This document shows, in pieces, positions 49,401-61,230 of a stretch of 64,000 nt of DNA. Source of the stretch: Patagioenas fasciata (Eukaryota > Chordata > Aves > Columbiformes > Columbidae); contig NC_092520.1 of NCBI RefSeq assembly GCF_037038585.1, forward strand, positions 10,731,001 to 10,795,000, given 5' to 3'. The position numbers and the translations under genes were made by a program. Under the pieces are notes generated by a model. The model worked only from the letters and a program-made list of their open reading frames with translations. It did no database searches and had not been told where the DNA came from. Position 1 is the first letter of the stretch, and each line of letters begins with the position of its first letter.

Positions 49401-52400
49401 AGAGGCAGTAATCCATAACAGCTCAACTACACTAATAACTCAATCAAGCTACAAACTACTTTTCAGTGCTCAAAATTCAGAATGGCCAGGTACAGAATAC
49501 AACATAAATGCTACTTACCGCATCCTTTTTAGTCCATACATGTGTTCCTGTTGTGCAGCCCTCTTGAGCTAAAAATGTGTTGAAGTCAGATGTTTTTCTT
49601 TTACAGCAGCTCCAATACTTCATCCTTGAAAGTTCACAAAGCAATCAACAAACAATATTTAGGACACTACTTACTGTGCATACTTAAGATCTTTATTTTG
49701 TGCAATATAATGTTAATTTAGTACACCCCCTTCCAAGTATTGTCATTTCTGATTGAAGAAGAAATACAGAATGAAAACAAGGCAACATTTACAAGGAATC
49801 CGGAACACATAATAGAATAATTAAAAAATTAAAGTTAACGGAATACTAACCCTTCATGGAATATAGGTACACCAGAATGGTATATACATACTTCTTCTGT
49901 GCTGTGTGGTCCTTCGTACGTCTAGTAAAACAAAGCATTTAAAGTGTATTGCTGTTACAGGATGTGGACCAAAGGAAAAAGTAAAACAAAACAAAACACA
50001 ACCTACAACAGAAATAAAGCTTTTGAGTAAATAATCTAAACCAAATGGCTTCCCCTAGCTTTTCAAAATAGCCATTTGACCTTCATTCACAAAATTTCCC
50101 TGGCACTCTACTAACATTCAATGGAGTATGTCAATGATGTGATGACCTATCCTCATAAAGGTCACTTCAGATCCCCAAGATATCTTTAAGAATACTCTGA
50201 ATATTCAGAGAAAACAAGTTAACTGGAAAATAAATTCATTTTATCATTCATAAACCACATGGATCCTCAAAAGGCAGTAAATGAAACAATATACAACTCT
50301 GCCACTGAATATCACATCAGCTCTTCCTAAAAACATACAAAAGACTGCTATAAATTCTTCTGTCACTAGAGTTTCAGGAGAAAATTCAAAATCTGTCAGA
50401 TGTGAAATACCTATTTAAATTGCACTGGCTCGTTCTGTATAGCACAAGGGTGTCAGTATAAAAAGCTTTCAGTTTGACTATGTAATATAGAGACTAATTT
50501 TGGTGCTAGAAGTGTTCAAGAATTTTATTTGCGGATTCTTCTAGCACAAACCATTAATTGATAAGATCTGCAGATGCTTCTGATCTATACACAGATTATC
50601 AAGAACAATTAAAGTGTTATTAGTAACCCACCTCTCACCAACATTTTATTTAACATTTTATGTTGAAATACATCAGTATCATGAATTTGGCAGACATACA
50701 GATTAGAAGTTCAGGACACACTTAAGAAAAAGTAAACTTACTGCATCCCCAGCACAAAACAGCCCACACTTGTCCACACTAAAGTATGTAATCAAATGTT
50801 CACTCGCTAAGCCTGATGGACTTTGTGCCATTTCCAAATCAAATTGTGGCACACAAAAAGCACCCAAGAAAGGAAAACGGAACTGCACACAATAGTTTAG
50901 CAACTGGGTTTAAGAATGAAACTGGATCACTTACTTTAGAACAGCCTGCATTTTTACATGCCGTCCCAATCTTGATTTCATCGCTGTCTTCCTCTGGAAA
51001 CAGAAGCATATTACAGAAAATTGCAACTGAATTGCAAAATGTACTAAACATTCTGCTTTTATTAAGAAGTAAAATGAGCTAAGGAGTAGACTAGGGAAAA
51101 AACCCAAAGTCTCAAACTACTGATATTCTGCCTGGCACTTAAGTCTGACAGAAAAGTACAATGAAACAAATTATGCAAGCATCCCAAAAGCTGTATTACC
51201 CATGCATCAGATTACAGGTTCCATACCTTTACTTTGTTTTAACTGGGGCAAAAAAAATGATGACGAGAATTATTACAATCATAGAGAAAGAGAGCAATTA
51301 CTTGTTGGGTTTTGTAAAACTAAGACTGTAAAAGGCTCCAATTGTTTTCTATGAACACACACCAAGGAAAGAATGTGGATACCAAGTAGAAAGAAGAGGT
51401 AAATGACAGCTTTGGCACAAGAACAAATAGCTGCAAATGAAATTAAAAGTGCTTCTTAAGAAGCCATGTAGTTCTGAAAGCAAATTCCAAATAAACTGTG
51501 GAAAGTAAAAAAAGAGGAAAAACAGACGAGGGAGAACCAACTAGTCTTCAGAGGAACTTCAACAGTTTATTTAAGACTTTATATGATACTGTGTTTGCAA
51601 AGACATAGGAGTAGAGTTAATTTCTTGGGAAACTCTTTCAGTCATCCAGAAATGCATGTTCCCATCATGTCCATTCTACCTGAATATCTTACAAAATAGG
51701 CAGTTCAAATAATTTGAATAGGAACATACTGCTTCTAACACCCAAGTCTCCACACTGCTCACATTTCAACTTTGATTATCATTCCCTAGACCGGAAGGTA
51801 TTTCCCAGACTATTAAGAGCAAGGATATAATTACATGACATAATTACTTCGGAAACAACAACAAACAAAACAGCATTTCAGTTATCTGTGTGACAATTAG
51901 CATCATATTTCTGCTTAACCTCCCTATATCCTTACCTTTTTTCTCTTCGTTTTCTGATGACAGTTTCAGTTTATCTAGTGCTTGCTTCAAGGAAGCTGAC
52001 ACTTTCAGCTGTAAGTTTGTCATTGGCTCATCTGGGCTAAAAAAAAAGACCATGTAATCATGTCAGCTTCATGAAAACCAATTTTAAAAAGGTAACAAAG
52101 TAGTAACTTTCAATCTTGCTATAAGGCTCTTCCTTTCCAACCTCCCTTACAACAACAAACAAATCAGATTTGTAAATGCCAATTCTTACTGATAATGGGA
52201 AAAATAGATTAGAAATTTCGAAGGCAGTCTGGGCCTTCAACAGAAAACCCTACATATAAACCCTAAATAAAGAGAGAGAGAAAGAAATCTAAATAAAAGC
52301 TCCCTAAAATTATTTTTATGACTGTTTAAAATACTAAACACAACTTCTAGTGGCATACTAAGCTATAGGCTTTAGACAGTTTTTGTTTCTTGGGAGGCTA

Positions 52401-55400
52401 AATGCTGAGAGATCCAATATTACCTTGTCCTAAGCAGAGGTCTTTTATCTCATTTTGAAGCTTAAGATAACACCATCCCTGCTACCAAACACAAGCTCTT
52501 TTAAAGTTAATTTGGGAGTTTTTACACTATACGAGATGCGAAACACTGAATAACCGAACAAGCTTTAACTTGGCCAACTGACCACAAATCTGGCAAAATT
52601 TAATTCTGTATACCGTACCTTGGCCTTTTAATTGTTTCCAATGGTTTTGGTGCCTGAATTATGTGTTCTTGAAATTTGGGTTTCAGTTCAGCGAGCTCCT
52701 TTCGTTCAGAGGTAGTTTTGACTTCTGGTTTAACAGGCTCAGGAGGTTTCTCACTGTTATGGAAACCCTTTGTGCAGCCCTATTATGGAAAGCATATGTT
52801 TATATATATGTGCTGTAGTCTGTGCACACAATTAAAAATTATCAAAATCTGCAACTGATTTATTTCTTCAGTCCCATCTTCTCCTTTAGTCTACGCTAAA
52901 CACTGGCTGCAAAGGAAATCCTAGAACTGAAACGGAAAATCTCTTAATTTGGAAATATGTTAAAGAAATATACCATCCTTCCCATAATCAAGCAAAGTAA
53001 CAAAAAGTATTGACCTTCTTTCATTGTTAACAAGCGTCTAAATAGATTTTGAGAGAACTAATTATAACCATTAAAGCTTGAAAATGAGACTCAACATCAA
53101 CATTATACCAAGAAAAATAGTGCATACAAGATTTAAGACAGTTTTTAACAAACGTACACAAATTTCAAACAGGTAAGCATATGTACAATTTAATATTTAT
53201 GACTATCATTTGACAACTATAAAAATCGTAAATAATCATGAGTACATACCGCAATGCTTAAGAAGTCAGAGAAATCTGTTGTTCTTCTCTTACAACATGA
53301 CCAACCCTATAAACATTTTAGAATAAAAACACACCAAGCATGAGTGCCTTAACTTGGCAACAGCTTATAAAAAGCAAAAGACTAATTATATTCCTTTACA
53401 AGCTGCAATATATCAGGATTAGAGTTTTTTTTTTTCCTTTCTTTGCACAATATTGTCATCAACTGCATTTTTAAAAGCCAAGACAGAGAAACCTGTTATC
53501 GCTGCCACTTCTAGTTCACTCATACTGCCTTAGTCAACAGTTCAGTAAATGTGAGGCAATATTTCCATGACAAGGTATGCGCCAATTCCGTACGACAGAA
53601 AACAGAAATGTTATGTTATGTCATAAAGTAACACGTAAACAAAACAAATACTATACCTGAGACTAGACTCACCTGTGGCATAATATACAGGCTCCCTTCC
53701 TAGAATGATGAGGATTTTTTCTTTCCTTGAGCACTAGTCAAGTCTCACAACTGCTTATTTCCCACCACAATGCTGGAGATCTGCCTTGTATAGCCATCTA
53801 ACTATATCAACCAAGGGCACTTTTTTATTATATGAACCAGAAATCCAATTTTAGAGAGAACTTATCTTGCCTCTGTGGATAATGTATATTACAACTTCAA
53901 GTACTTTATTAAAGGCAACAGGTTGACTAATAAGTATACCACCACTTCGACAGCTTAAGCACTGTAGCACAATGGGTTTTAGGTACGTGGTTCTGAAATA
54001 TCTTCAAAATATAAACTATTTCCACAGGCAAGGAGACAAAAGGTTCACTCTGTCTGCTTACATTATCTAGAATTCATAGTAAGAAGAAAAATGCCCGTAC
54101 AAAATGATAAATTTGTAATTAAACCAAGAGATAAGGAGATGAGGGAAAGGAATACTTGTTTTAAAAATGGTGCATATATAAGAAAAAGAGGGAGTACATA
54201 TTTTGAAGTAACTGTATAATTTATGTCTTCATAATTAGGTAGAAGCTTTATGTACTGTTTTATGAGTACAACTATAATTTTAGACTATGACAATTTGTTT
54301 TGTATAAGTCAAGGGTGTCAAACTCATTTTCATCAGGGGCCACGTCAGCCTCGCAGTTGCCTTCCAAGGGCTAAATGTAATTTTAGGACTGCATAAATGT
54401 AACTACTCCTACTTAGACTCCCAGCCTAAGTAACTGTATTGTATTTGATCTAAGATCATCCCTCCCAATCTGCTAGCGGTACGCTGTGGCTGACTCCGGT
54501 GTCACGTACTGCAATATGAGCAACAGCTCACAGAAAACACGCTACACAACATATACGCACAAACTTCCATAAGCCCAAAAGACAGCACATTATGGAACAG
54601 GGACGAGATACGCTGCCAGCAGCAGCAGTTCCTTAATATCAAGAAAAAATGCTTGCCTCAAAGCTCAGTTAAACTGCAATTTGGTGGCCTAAGAAAGGCC
54701 ACTTAGGCTACATCTGTATGAATACAGTAAACAACGTCAGGTTCCGTTTCTGGACAACAGATTTCTGACCATCCACTATTGTTAGAATGATTTCCATTGC
54801 TGTTTTATCAGTTGTGTCTCAGATAATTGCCTGTAGGCAATCCAGAAGCATCCAGTAGATCCTGAAGTAGGAAAACAGTTTAATATCACAAATATGGGCT
54901 ATGCAGTTGGCCTAAGTACTGGAGACCAGTCACAGATATATTTAATTCACCACTAAAGATGTAGCCCAAGAATCCTGGACAGCTGCATCAGAGGCATGGG
55001 AACCAGCTCTAACTTCACCAATATACCTGTTTGTCAGATCAACAGAACACCACTATTTTTTACATCAGGTAAATGTCATATGCACATTAGTTCACAAGCC
55101 ACATAAGATCTCAAGCAGCTGGTTTAAATTCCAAGCAGGCTAATTAAAGACTATGACACCTCTCAATGCCTCCAAAGACCTATTCAGAGAACTTAATTAA
55201 GCTGCTGGGACACCTGAAGCCAATCAATAGGAAATGTGTCATACAGACTTGCATGGCATTTAGAGCATATGAGTACAGTTTTTAATTTCTTCTGCAGTTT
55301 TGAGTAAATTTGCTTTTCTAATTTCATGGGGTTGCTCAAACAGGCTGAACATCAGTTTCTACATCACTGAAAGATCTGGAATGAAAAAGGAAAACGAGCA

Positions 55401-58400
55401 TATTCTTTTACATGTATGGAAAAAGAAGGAAGACTTAAAAAGGTAGTTGCATACTCACTTTGAGAGCATCATGAAAGACTGGCACACCTGGATGATATGT
55501 GCATGAATCTGGAAGAAAATGAGTATTATTAATATTTAGGCATACTAAGAATCCTTACTCAATTGATCACAAACCCAGCAAAAATTTCACAGTTGCACAG
55601 AGCTGTCTCACTTCCCGAAGTGCACACAATTATGAAGGAAAACACCACAGAATAAGCTTTCTGAGTGTATACATTAAGCCTAAATAATACAGATATTTTT
55701 CTTCTGTATTATACACCACAAATGACAAAGCAGGCATCTAAGGAAAACTTCTGCTCCATGTGGAGCAGTTGCACAGAGCTGTCTCACTTCCCGAAGTGCA
55801 CACAATTATGAAGGAAAACACCACAGAATAAGCTTTCTGAGTGTATACATTAAGCCTAAATAATACAGATATTTTTCTTCTGTATTATACACCACAAATG
55901 ACAAAGCAGGCATCTAAGGAAAACTTCTGCTCCATGTGGAGCAAGTAAATTTTCTATGGACCATCCCTTGCCTTCATCAATAATTAATCCTTAATGGTAA
56001 ATCAGAAGAAGTAAAAACATGACCCTATGGCCACCTGACAGACATAAAATATTGGTTTATAGCATCGAATACATGCATTTGCAGCTAATGAAGGCCTTCT
56101 ATCTAGAAGCACTCTGTTCAAAAAATTATCTTAATATAAATCTCGAGTTCATTATTTTACTCATGATAATTAGCTTGTTCTTTTTTCACCGTTTGTGGTA
56201 CCCCAGGTCATTTAAGGACCTGAACTCAAAGGCCAGTCTTCCACACAAACAATTAAGATATGTCAATGCTATTAATTAATAGGTTCTGTACAAACACTAC
56301 ACTGAAACATGAGTTGCATTAATTAAATTATCTTCACAGATGTTTATCAACACTATACTTTTTCATTAAGTAGCTGTTCCCTTTTTATTAAGTAGCTGTT
56401 CCTTTTTTATTTAACAGATGTATTTTTTTCAAGTGTAATATAACTGCTCTGATTATATCATTTCTCCCTGTCAAATACTGCAGCAATAATATTTTAATGA
56501 CCTGACTGTAAAACTGATGAGAAACACTAAGTACCTCTCAGCCTTTAAAGCAAAATTTTTGTTGCTAGAAGCAGCTAAAATTAAAAGTGACACAAACAGT
56601 AACAATTTTTCTAATAAGCTTCCATTAAACAAAAGAGTGAAAATATCACAATTCACATAATAAGAGGTAAAAAAGAAAAGTGATAAATAACTTTATTGGT
56701 AATCTGCTTACAGATATTAAATGGGCTTAAGGACAAATAATTTTGTTTTCATTTTTTATAAGTATGTAGGTTTTTAAGAAATCTTGCTTAGTAGCATTTA
56801 CTTTATATTTGGTGCCTCTAAGTCTAAGGCATTAATACAGTTTGACAGACATGTTGCTTTGAGACAACAGTTCCCACCTTTGCTCACAAGGCACATATTT
56901 TGGGAATTTAGTCCTTCAGCTGGACTTACATACTTACATATCCATGAACTTCTACCAATTCCTTCAGCTTCAGGATGAAAAGCTAATGCTTTTGTAAATG
57001 TAAGTTTCACAGAAAAAAAAAAAGTGTTTGTTTTGCATAAAGAGCCCAGGACTTCACAAAATTAAAAATAGAGGTTATTCTATTCCAGAAGTATAAAAGT
57101 ATGTCATCAAAAGCATCATGGTAGTAAAACTAAGCTCTGTTTGCAGAAAAGGTTATTTCTGAATCAGAAGACCTAAACTAATATTTCTAATGCCTCACGG
57201 GCATATAGGTTGTAATAAGAGAGGTGCTGTTAGTGCAATACTTTTAGAGATCAAAACCACTTTACGATCAATTAGCTTAGGGATGGCTCACAAGCCAGAC
57301 ACTGACAAGTGTATTTGTCCATCTGGCCAGCCCCAATCCTTTTTCCTTGCTCCGTGAAGCACTCTCTGCAGCAGGTACATAATGGAGCAAATGACAGCCC
57401 AGCCTCTGCTGTCTTATGAGGGCCATGGATGTTCCACAGTAGAAAATGCTGAGACACAGAGTTCTGTAGTACCTCAAAAACAGGCAGCAAGAACCACCTG
57501 CTAAGCAGTCTGACCATTCTGCCTACCAGAGGACAGTAACACATCACTCATTTTCACTCATACAAAGTTCAACAACTCTTGTCTGACTAGAGTTTACATC
57601 CATAAAAATATCCCACCTCAGACTAGGTGGGTAAAATCAGGAGTTTAGCACGCATCAACAGCCACCTGAGCACACCTATTTCTGATCTGTTAGGGTGCAA
57701 GTTCCAGTCTGTGGTTGCTATTTCACATTTTTCACTGAAAAAAAAAAAAAAAATCAAGTCACCTCTCCAGAGTTTTTAACACCATTCCCTAACCAGGACA
57801 AATTAAGGCTTTTCAAAACAAAGCATTTTCTCTCACCCTCAGATAATTTTTGGAGATGCATTTACCACAAATTTTCAGGTTGTTTGGTGTTATTTTTTTT
57901 TAGGCTGATTTCACATTCAAACCAACCCCACTTTCACAATGTACACATTGCTGCCTGCTGTTACCTTATTGCTACATCCTTGCTTATTCATTGCAGCACT
58001 TTATTACGTCGTCTTGTTGAACGTCAGAGTAGAAAATGGTACAGGTCATCCGAACTCTGAGATATTTACAATGGAATCCTGTTGAATTCTTGAGGATTAA
58101 ATGAGACACGTGTCTATATACAACTTGCAAACCCATCTGCCATCCTGTGGAAACACTCCCATGTTCTACAAGCAATGCTTGCAGCCTCAAAGCAATGGAA
58201 GGTCATTAAACCTGATAAACTTCATTCAGAACCTTGGGTAAGTTGATGCCTTTGAGCACTTGCTGAAGCTAGGAAGCTAATTCCACTGAAAACACGGTAT
58301 GGCAACAGCTTATAAATAGTTCACAGAGAAAAGAAAGGCTTAGCCTGAGAAACAGAAAGCCATGGTAAAGACAGAGGATCAGAGAGCGCACTTTATAGGA

Positions 58401-60914
58401 AAAGTTTTAACTGTGGGACTACGTAAGGATAAAGAAAGTTGACTTTGGCCACACAGACTTAAAAAATTTAGCCTACAATTTCTTGCAACTCCATCCCAGA
58501 AATACAGAAAACATTTTTTTCATCAGATCTGTGATCATGTTTGTCCTACAGGTGCAACATAACTAACTTGGATCTGAGGGAAAAGGGTATAAACAAGCAC
58601 AAAAGAGTACATGCCTCTGTTATGGCAATGGAACAAATTAAACTGTATTAAGAAAGATGCAAATCATAGCCTAAACCAAAAACCACTGCAGTACAGTGAA
58701 GAAATTGAGAGAAACACATATAACCTATACACATTCTGCCTGTTTGTGCATATCACCTTTACAGTTGTCATCAAGCAGCACTGCTCTCAAATCTAAACAA
58801 AATGTGCATATACCAGTGTTTTAGCAGCAAAATTTGACCAGACCTTGGATTAGAAATGTTCATCTGGCCACTCACAGCTTAAAAAAAAAAAGAATATTTC
58901 TGAAGTTAAGTTCTGCCTTCCATGTCTGATGCTGTACAAGTCTTCAACAGTATGGATTAACTAATAGTTAACACATCTAAAATGCACATGAAACATTTAC
59001 CTTGCCAGGCACGCCATGGATTAATTCATAACTGTACACTCAGTCACAACTGTGTAGACATACTTTAATGCTTGCCCTCAGGCTGTTTTTTCTGTCTCTC
59101 TTTAACAGGAACACAGTCCTTCATGTCAATGAGTTGCCACTCATAGTTCAGAAACAATTAGTTTCTACAGAAATTTTCAGCTACCTGATTCTAAAGAGAA
59201 GAGATTAATAGCCTCTTATATCCATCATTACTATAGGAATATCTATACTGCAGGCTAAATGTAGACAAAAAACCTGAAAGATCCAAAACTGCTTTGAGGT
59301 CAGCAGGCCTTATTTTCTACCTGTTGCCATTTAAGAAAATTTCCTATTAATATATTGATAATAAAAGTATTAGATTATATCAATGCAAAACTTATTAAAG
59401 GGATAAGTATTTTGGTGTTTAACACATGTATTAGCCTTAATCCTCACAATATTTTACAAGTAAATGCAAACACAGTTCTGAAAAACAAACATTAGAACCT
59501 GACAGCCATACACAGCTACATATGGATTTAGATGCCTTATCAAACTTCATTAAGTGGCTTATGAATAACTACATTTAATTTTAGAACTGCTTAGTCTAGG
59601 GCACAATAATTTTAGTAAGTGTTCCAGCTATTTACCAAAACAAACTTCATCTCAATAAGTTATTTTTCCCAATCCAAGCACCACAATACTAGCATAGGGC
59701 TATGACAACCAGATTGCATCTACTACAACTTTGATCATGAACACTTGAACACATGGTAAAGAACTGTTATTTTACAAATACAGGTTATGAAGCCCCAATG
59801 AGAATTTTTAATACAAACACCCCTATCTGCTTTATCTTCTGTGGTAAAGAGGTGTGCGGGTGGTGGTGGAAGAGATCACTAAATGGAAACATTCAATCAC
59901 TACATCTGCTTTTTCTGTTACTAATGTTAGTGAGTCTTACTCAAAATGCTGCCCCTCTTTGGAAATACTTAGCTCAGAAAAATAAACACACTTGATGCTA
60001 TTGTTCTTAATCAGAAAACAGACACATGCTAGAACACGTTAGCCTACTTCTAATCTTGTGGGTCAGTAGAAATTAAGCTAATGGAAAGAGGCTATTCTAG
60101 AAATTCAGCCAACAGAGTTACATTGAGAGCGAGCCTGCTAGCAACTCAAATCACTCTCTTGCAGCTTCTGTGGAATTATGAAACCTGAAATGACAGCACT
60201 TTTAACATGTTTCACCAGGCACTGGATCCCCAGTATGCACAGGGAAAGCACTGCAGGAGCTCACGGCACTTGGCAAAGTAAAGTAGATACTTGTAATTAC
60301 CTGCTGCAAGTCCACATACTACAGTCGTTGATACCTGCCATGTATTCAACACCCTCAGAGGCCATCTGCTGCTGGAGGCCTCCAGTTTCTACCTTTAGAA
60401 CACACTGCAATAATGTACAGAACGGCTTCTTATTGCCTTTTTTCCCTCATACAGCTGTGAGCCGTTTATATTAATAAAAAGAAAGGCAGAGCCGGGCTCC
60501 CCGACAGCCCCGCATCACCGGGACACCGTCCGGGTTTCGCTGCCCAGTGGCCCGGCAGCACCGTCTGACCGCCCAAAACCGAGGCGGTACCAGCACCTTG
60601 CGGTGACAGGCAGGCCACGGCGAGAGGGACCCCCTTCCCCCAGCCAGGGCCTTCCCTGCCCGGGGGCCTGTGACAGCTCCGCGTCGCGGTGCCGGCAACG
60701 GGGGAGCACAGAGGGGGTGGCGGGGAAGCCGAAGACCCTTCCTGCAGACCCATCATAACCCCCCGAAAGAACCTCCCTCACCCCCCGGGAAGGGGGTGAC
60801 AAAGAGGGAGGCACCCCGCGCCCCTCTTCCTTTTTCCCCCCCGCTCTCACCCTCCGTGTTGGTTTCGGGGTCGAAACGCTGGGCGCAGCCCCGGTTGTAG
60901 CACAGCAGCGACAT
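46311..60914 (-). CDS. CHORDC1: CHORDC1 (Morgana/CHP-1), HSP90 co-chaperone (whole coding span, 11 exons)
   Basis: This cytosolic zinc-binding protein binds HSP90 and, in mammals, restrains ROCK kinases and centrosome duplication. The 11 exons below join in frame into 331 codons and a TAA stop; human CHORDC1 has 332 residues. Module CHORD-I has its eight Cys/His ligands at C5, C10, C24, H27, C42, C43, C59 and H64. CHORD-II has C157, C162, C176, H179, C194, C195, C211 and H216. A charged linker (about 65-150) lies between them. The CS domain, a p23/SGT1-like HSP90-binding fold, spans about residues 227-317, and the tail is lysine/glutamate-rich. The start is the first ATG inside a CpG island, with [10 protein letters not shown] in place of the human [10 protein letters not shown]. 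The gene looks intact. The heat-shock element upstream suggests HSF1 control. Confidence 0.97.
46705..46835 (-). repeat. Old CR1-like LINE remnant, antisense
   Basis: A short diverged block with the antisense CR1 words AAAGGACCTCAGGAGGTCA, CTGCTCAAAGCAGTGTCAAC and a following TGATCACTTGGGGC. It lies in CHORDC1 intron 10. Confidence 0.55.
46946..47008 (-). CDS. CHORDC1: CHORDC1 exon 10
   Basis: Encodes residues 264-284 ([20 protein letters not shown]), central CS strands. Both borders are phase 0. It is too short to show as a long open frame. Intron 10 (46455-46945) contains an old CR1 remnant. Confidence 0.94.
47703..47822 (-). CDS. CHORDC1: CHORDC1 exon 9 (CS domain start)
   Basis: Encodes residues 224-263 ([20 protein letters not shown], then [11 protein letters not shown]), the first strands of the CS domain. 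Acceptor CAACAG, donor ATG|GTGAGT. Intron 9 (47009-47702) includes a short AT dinucleotide run near 47659-47672. Confidence 0.96.
49519..49624 (-). CDS. CHORDC1: CHORDC1 exon 8
   Basis: Encodes residues 188-223 ([20 protein letters not shown], then [15 protein letters not shown]) with C194, C195, C211 and H216. The residues TTGTH replace the human TKGKH, keeping the zinc ligands. Donor GCG|GTAAGT. Intron 8 is 47823-49518 and unassigned. Confidence 0.96.
49851..49921 (-). CDS. CHORDC1: CHORDC1 exon 7
   Basis: Encodes residues 165-187 plus two bases ([19 protein letters not shown]) with C176 and H179. Intron 7 (49625-49850) is the shortest of the gene. Confidence 0.95.
50935..50993 (-). CDS. 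CHORDC1: CHORDC1 exon 6
   Basis: Encodes residues 145-164 ([20 protein letters not shown]), opening CHORD-II with C157 and C162. Donor AAA|GTAAGT. Intron 6 is 49922-50934 and unassigned. Confidence 0.96.
51936..52036 (-). CDS. CHORDC1: CHORDC1 exon 5
   Basis: Encodes residues 111-144 ([20 protein letters not shown], then [12 protein letters not shown]). A T-rich tract precedes the TTTTAG acceptor. Intron 5 is 50994-51935 and unassigned. Confidence 0.95.
52619..52779 (-). CDS. CHORDC1: CHORDC1 exon 4
   Basis: Encodes residues 58-110 plus two bases. [20 protein letters not shown] closes CHORD-I, and a charged linker with [14 protein letters not shown] follows. Donor CCAAG|GTACGG. Intron 4 is 52037-52618 and unassigned. 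Confidence 0.95.
53250..53306 (-). CDS. CHORDC1: CHORDC1 exon 3
   Basis: Encodes residues 39-57 ([19 protein letters not shown]) with the C42/C43 pair. Both borders are phase 0. Intron 3 is 52780-53249 and unassigned. Confidence 0.96.
54309..54430 (+). mobile_element. Possible remnant of a hAT-type DNA transposon end
   Basis: AAGGGTGTCAAACTCATTTT followed by a GGGGCCACGTCAGCCTCGCA-like run looks like a terminal sequence of some vertebrate hAT-type elements. I found no matching inverted end downstream, so only one end may survive. It lies in CHORDC1 intron 2. Confidence 0.35.
55459..55508 (-). CDS. CHORDC1: CHORDC1 exon 2
   Basis: Encodes residues 22-38 ([17 protein letters not shown]) with CHORD-I ligands C24 and H27. 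Acceptor CTTCCAG, donor AAA|GTGAGT. Intron 2 (53307-55458) contains a possible old DNA-transposon piece near 54309-54420. Confidence 0.96.
55590..55941 (+). repeat. Perfect tandem duplication, two copies of 176 bases
   Basis: Copy 1 is 55590-55765 and copy 2 is 55766-55941. I compared them base by base and saw no difference. The unit begins CAGTTGCACAGAGCTGTCTC and ends CTGCTCCATGTGGAG. It lies in CHORDC1 intron 1, about 80 bases from exon 2. The identity implies a very recent event or an assembly duplication. Confidence 0.95.
60851..60914 (-). CDS. CHORDC1: CHORDC1 exon 1 (start codon)
   Basis: Encodes residues 1-21 plus one base ([18 protein letters not shown]). The start context is GCC|ATG|TC, with G at -3. 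Donor GAGG|GTGAGA. Intron 1 (55509-60850) is 5.3 kb and holds the 176-base tandem duplication. Confidence 0.96.
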
Positions 60915-60973
60915 GGCGACGGAGCGGCCGGCGGCGCTTCCTACCCCGCCGCTCGGCAGAACGGGAGCCCGGC

Positions 60974-60981
60974 GGGGCGGG
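60974..60981 (+). promoter_or_regulatory. GC box (Sp1-type)
   Basis: GGGGCGGG 60 bases upstream of the CHORDC1 start codon, inside the CpG island. Close matches follow within 20 bases. Confidence 0.5.
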
Positions 60982-61053
60982 AGGCGGCAGCCGGAAGCCG
61001 GGCAGCGCCAGAGGACGGGGCGACTCCCTCAGCGGAAAGAGCCGGCCGCAGCC

Positions 61054-61076
61054 TTCCGGAATCTTCAAGAAGCTTC
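61054..61076. promoter_or_regulatory. Perfect five-unit heat-shock element
   Basis: Five alternating trinucleotides are spaced by exactly two bases: TTC, GAA, TTC, GAA, TTC. This is the inverted-pentamer array bound by HSF trimers. It lies 140 bases upstream of the CHORDC1 ATG. CHORDC1 is known as a heat-inducible HSP90 partner, so the site fits its regulation. Confidence 0.85.
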
Positions 61077-61181
61077 GGGGGAAGGGGAGAGCGGGCACCC
61101 GTGACTGCGCAGGCGCTGCGGGAGCCGCGGCCAGAGCGGGAGGAGGCGGGAGGAAGGCGCGGGGTGACCGGGCGCCGCGCG

Positions 61182-61191
61182 GCGCATGCGC
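61182..61191. promoter_or_regulatory. NRF1-like palindrome GCGCATGCGC, copy 1
   Basis: The perfect palindromic NRF1 core lies in the CpG island, about 270 bases upstream of the CHORDC1 ATG. A related TGCGCAGGCGC lies at 61106-61116. Confidence 0.6.
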
Positions 61192-61220
61192 GGAGGGCGT
61201 GCGCAGCGAGCGGGTGGCGT

Positions 61221-61230
61221 GCGCATGCGC
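61221..61230. promoter_or_regulatory. NRF1-like palindrome GCGCATGCGC, copy 2
   Basis: A second identical palindrome 39 bases after the first. Paired sites of this kind are common in CpG-island promoters of housekeeping genes. Confidence 0.6.
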
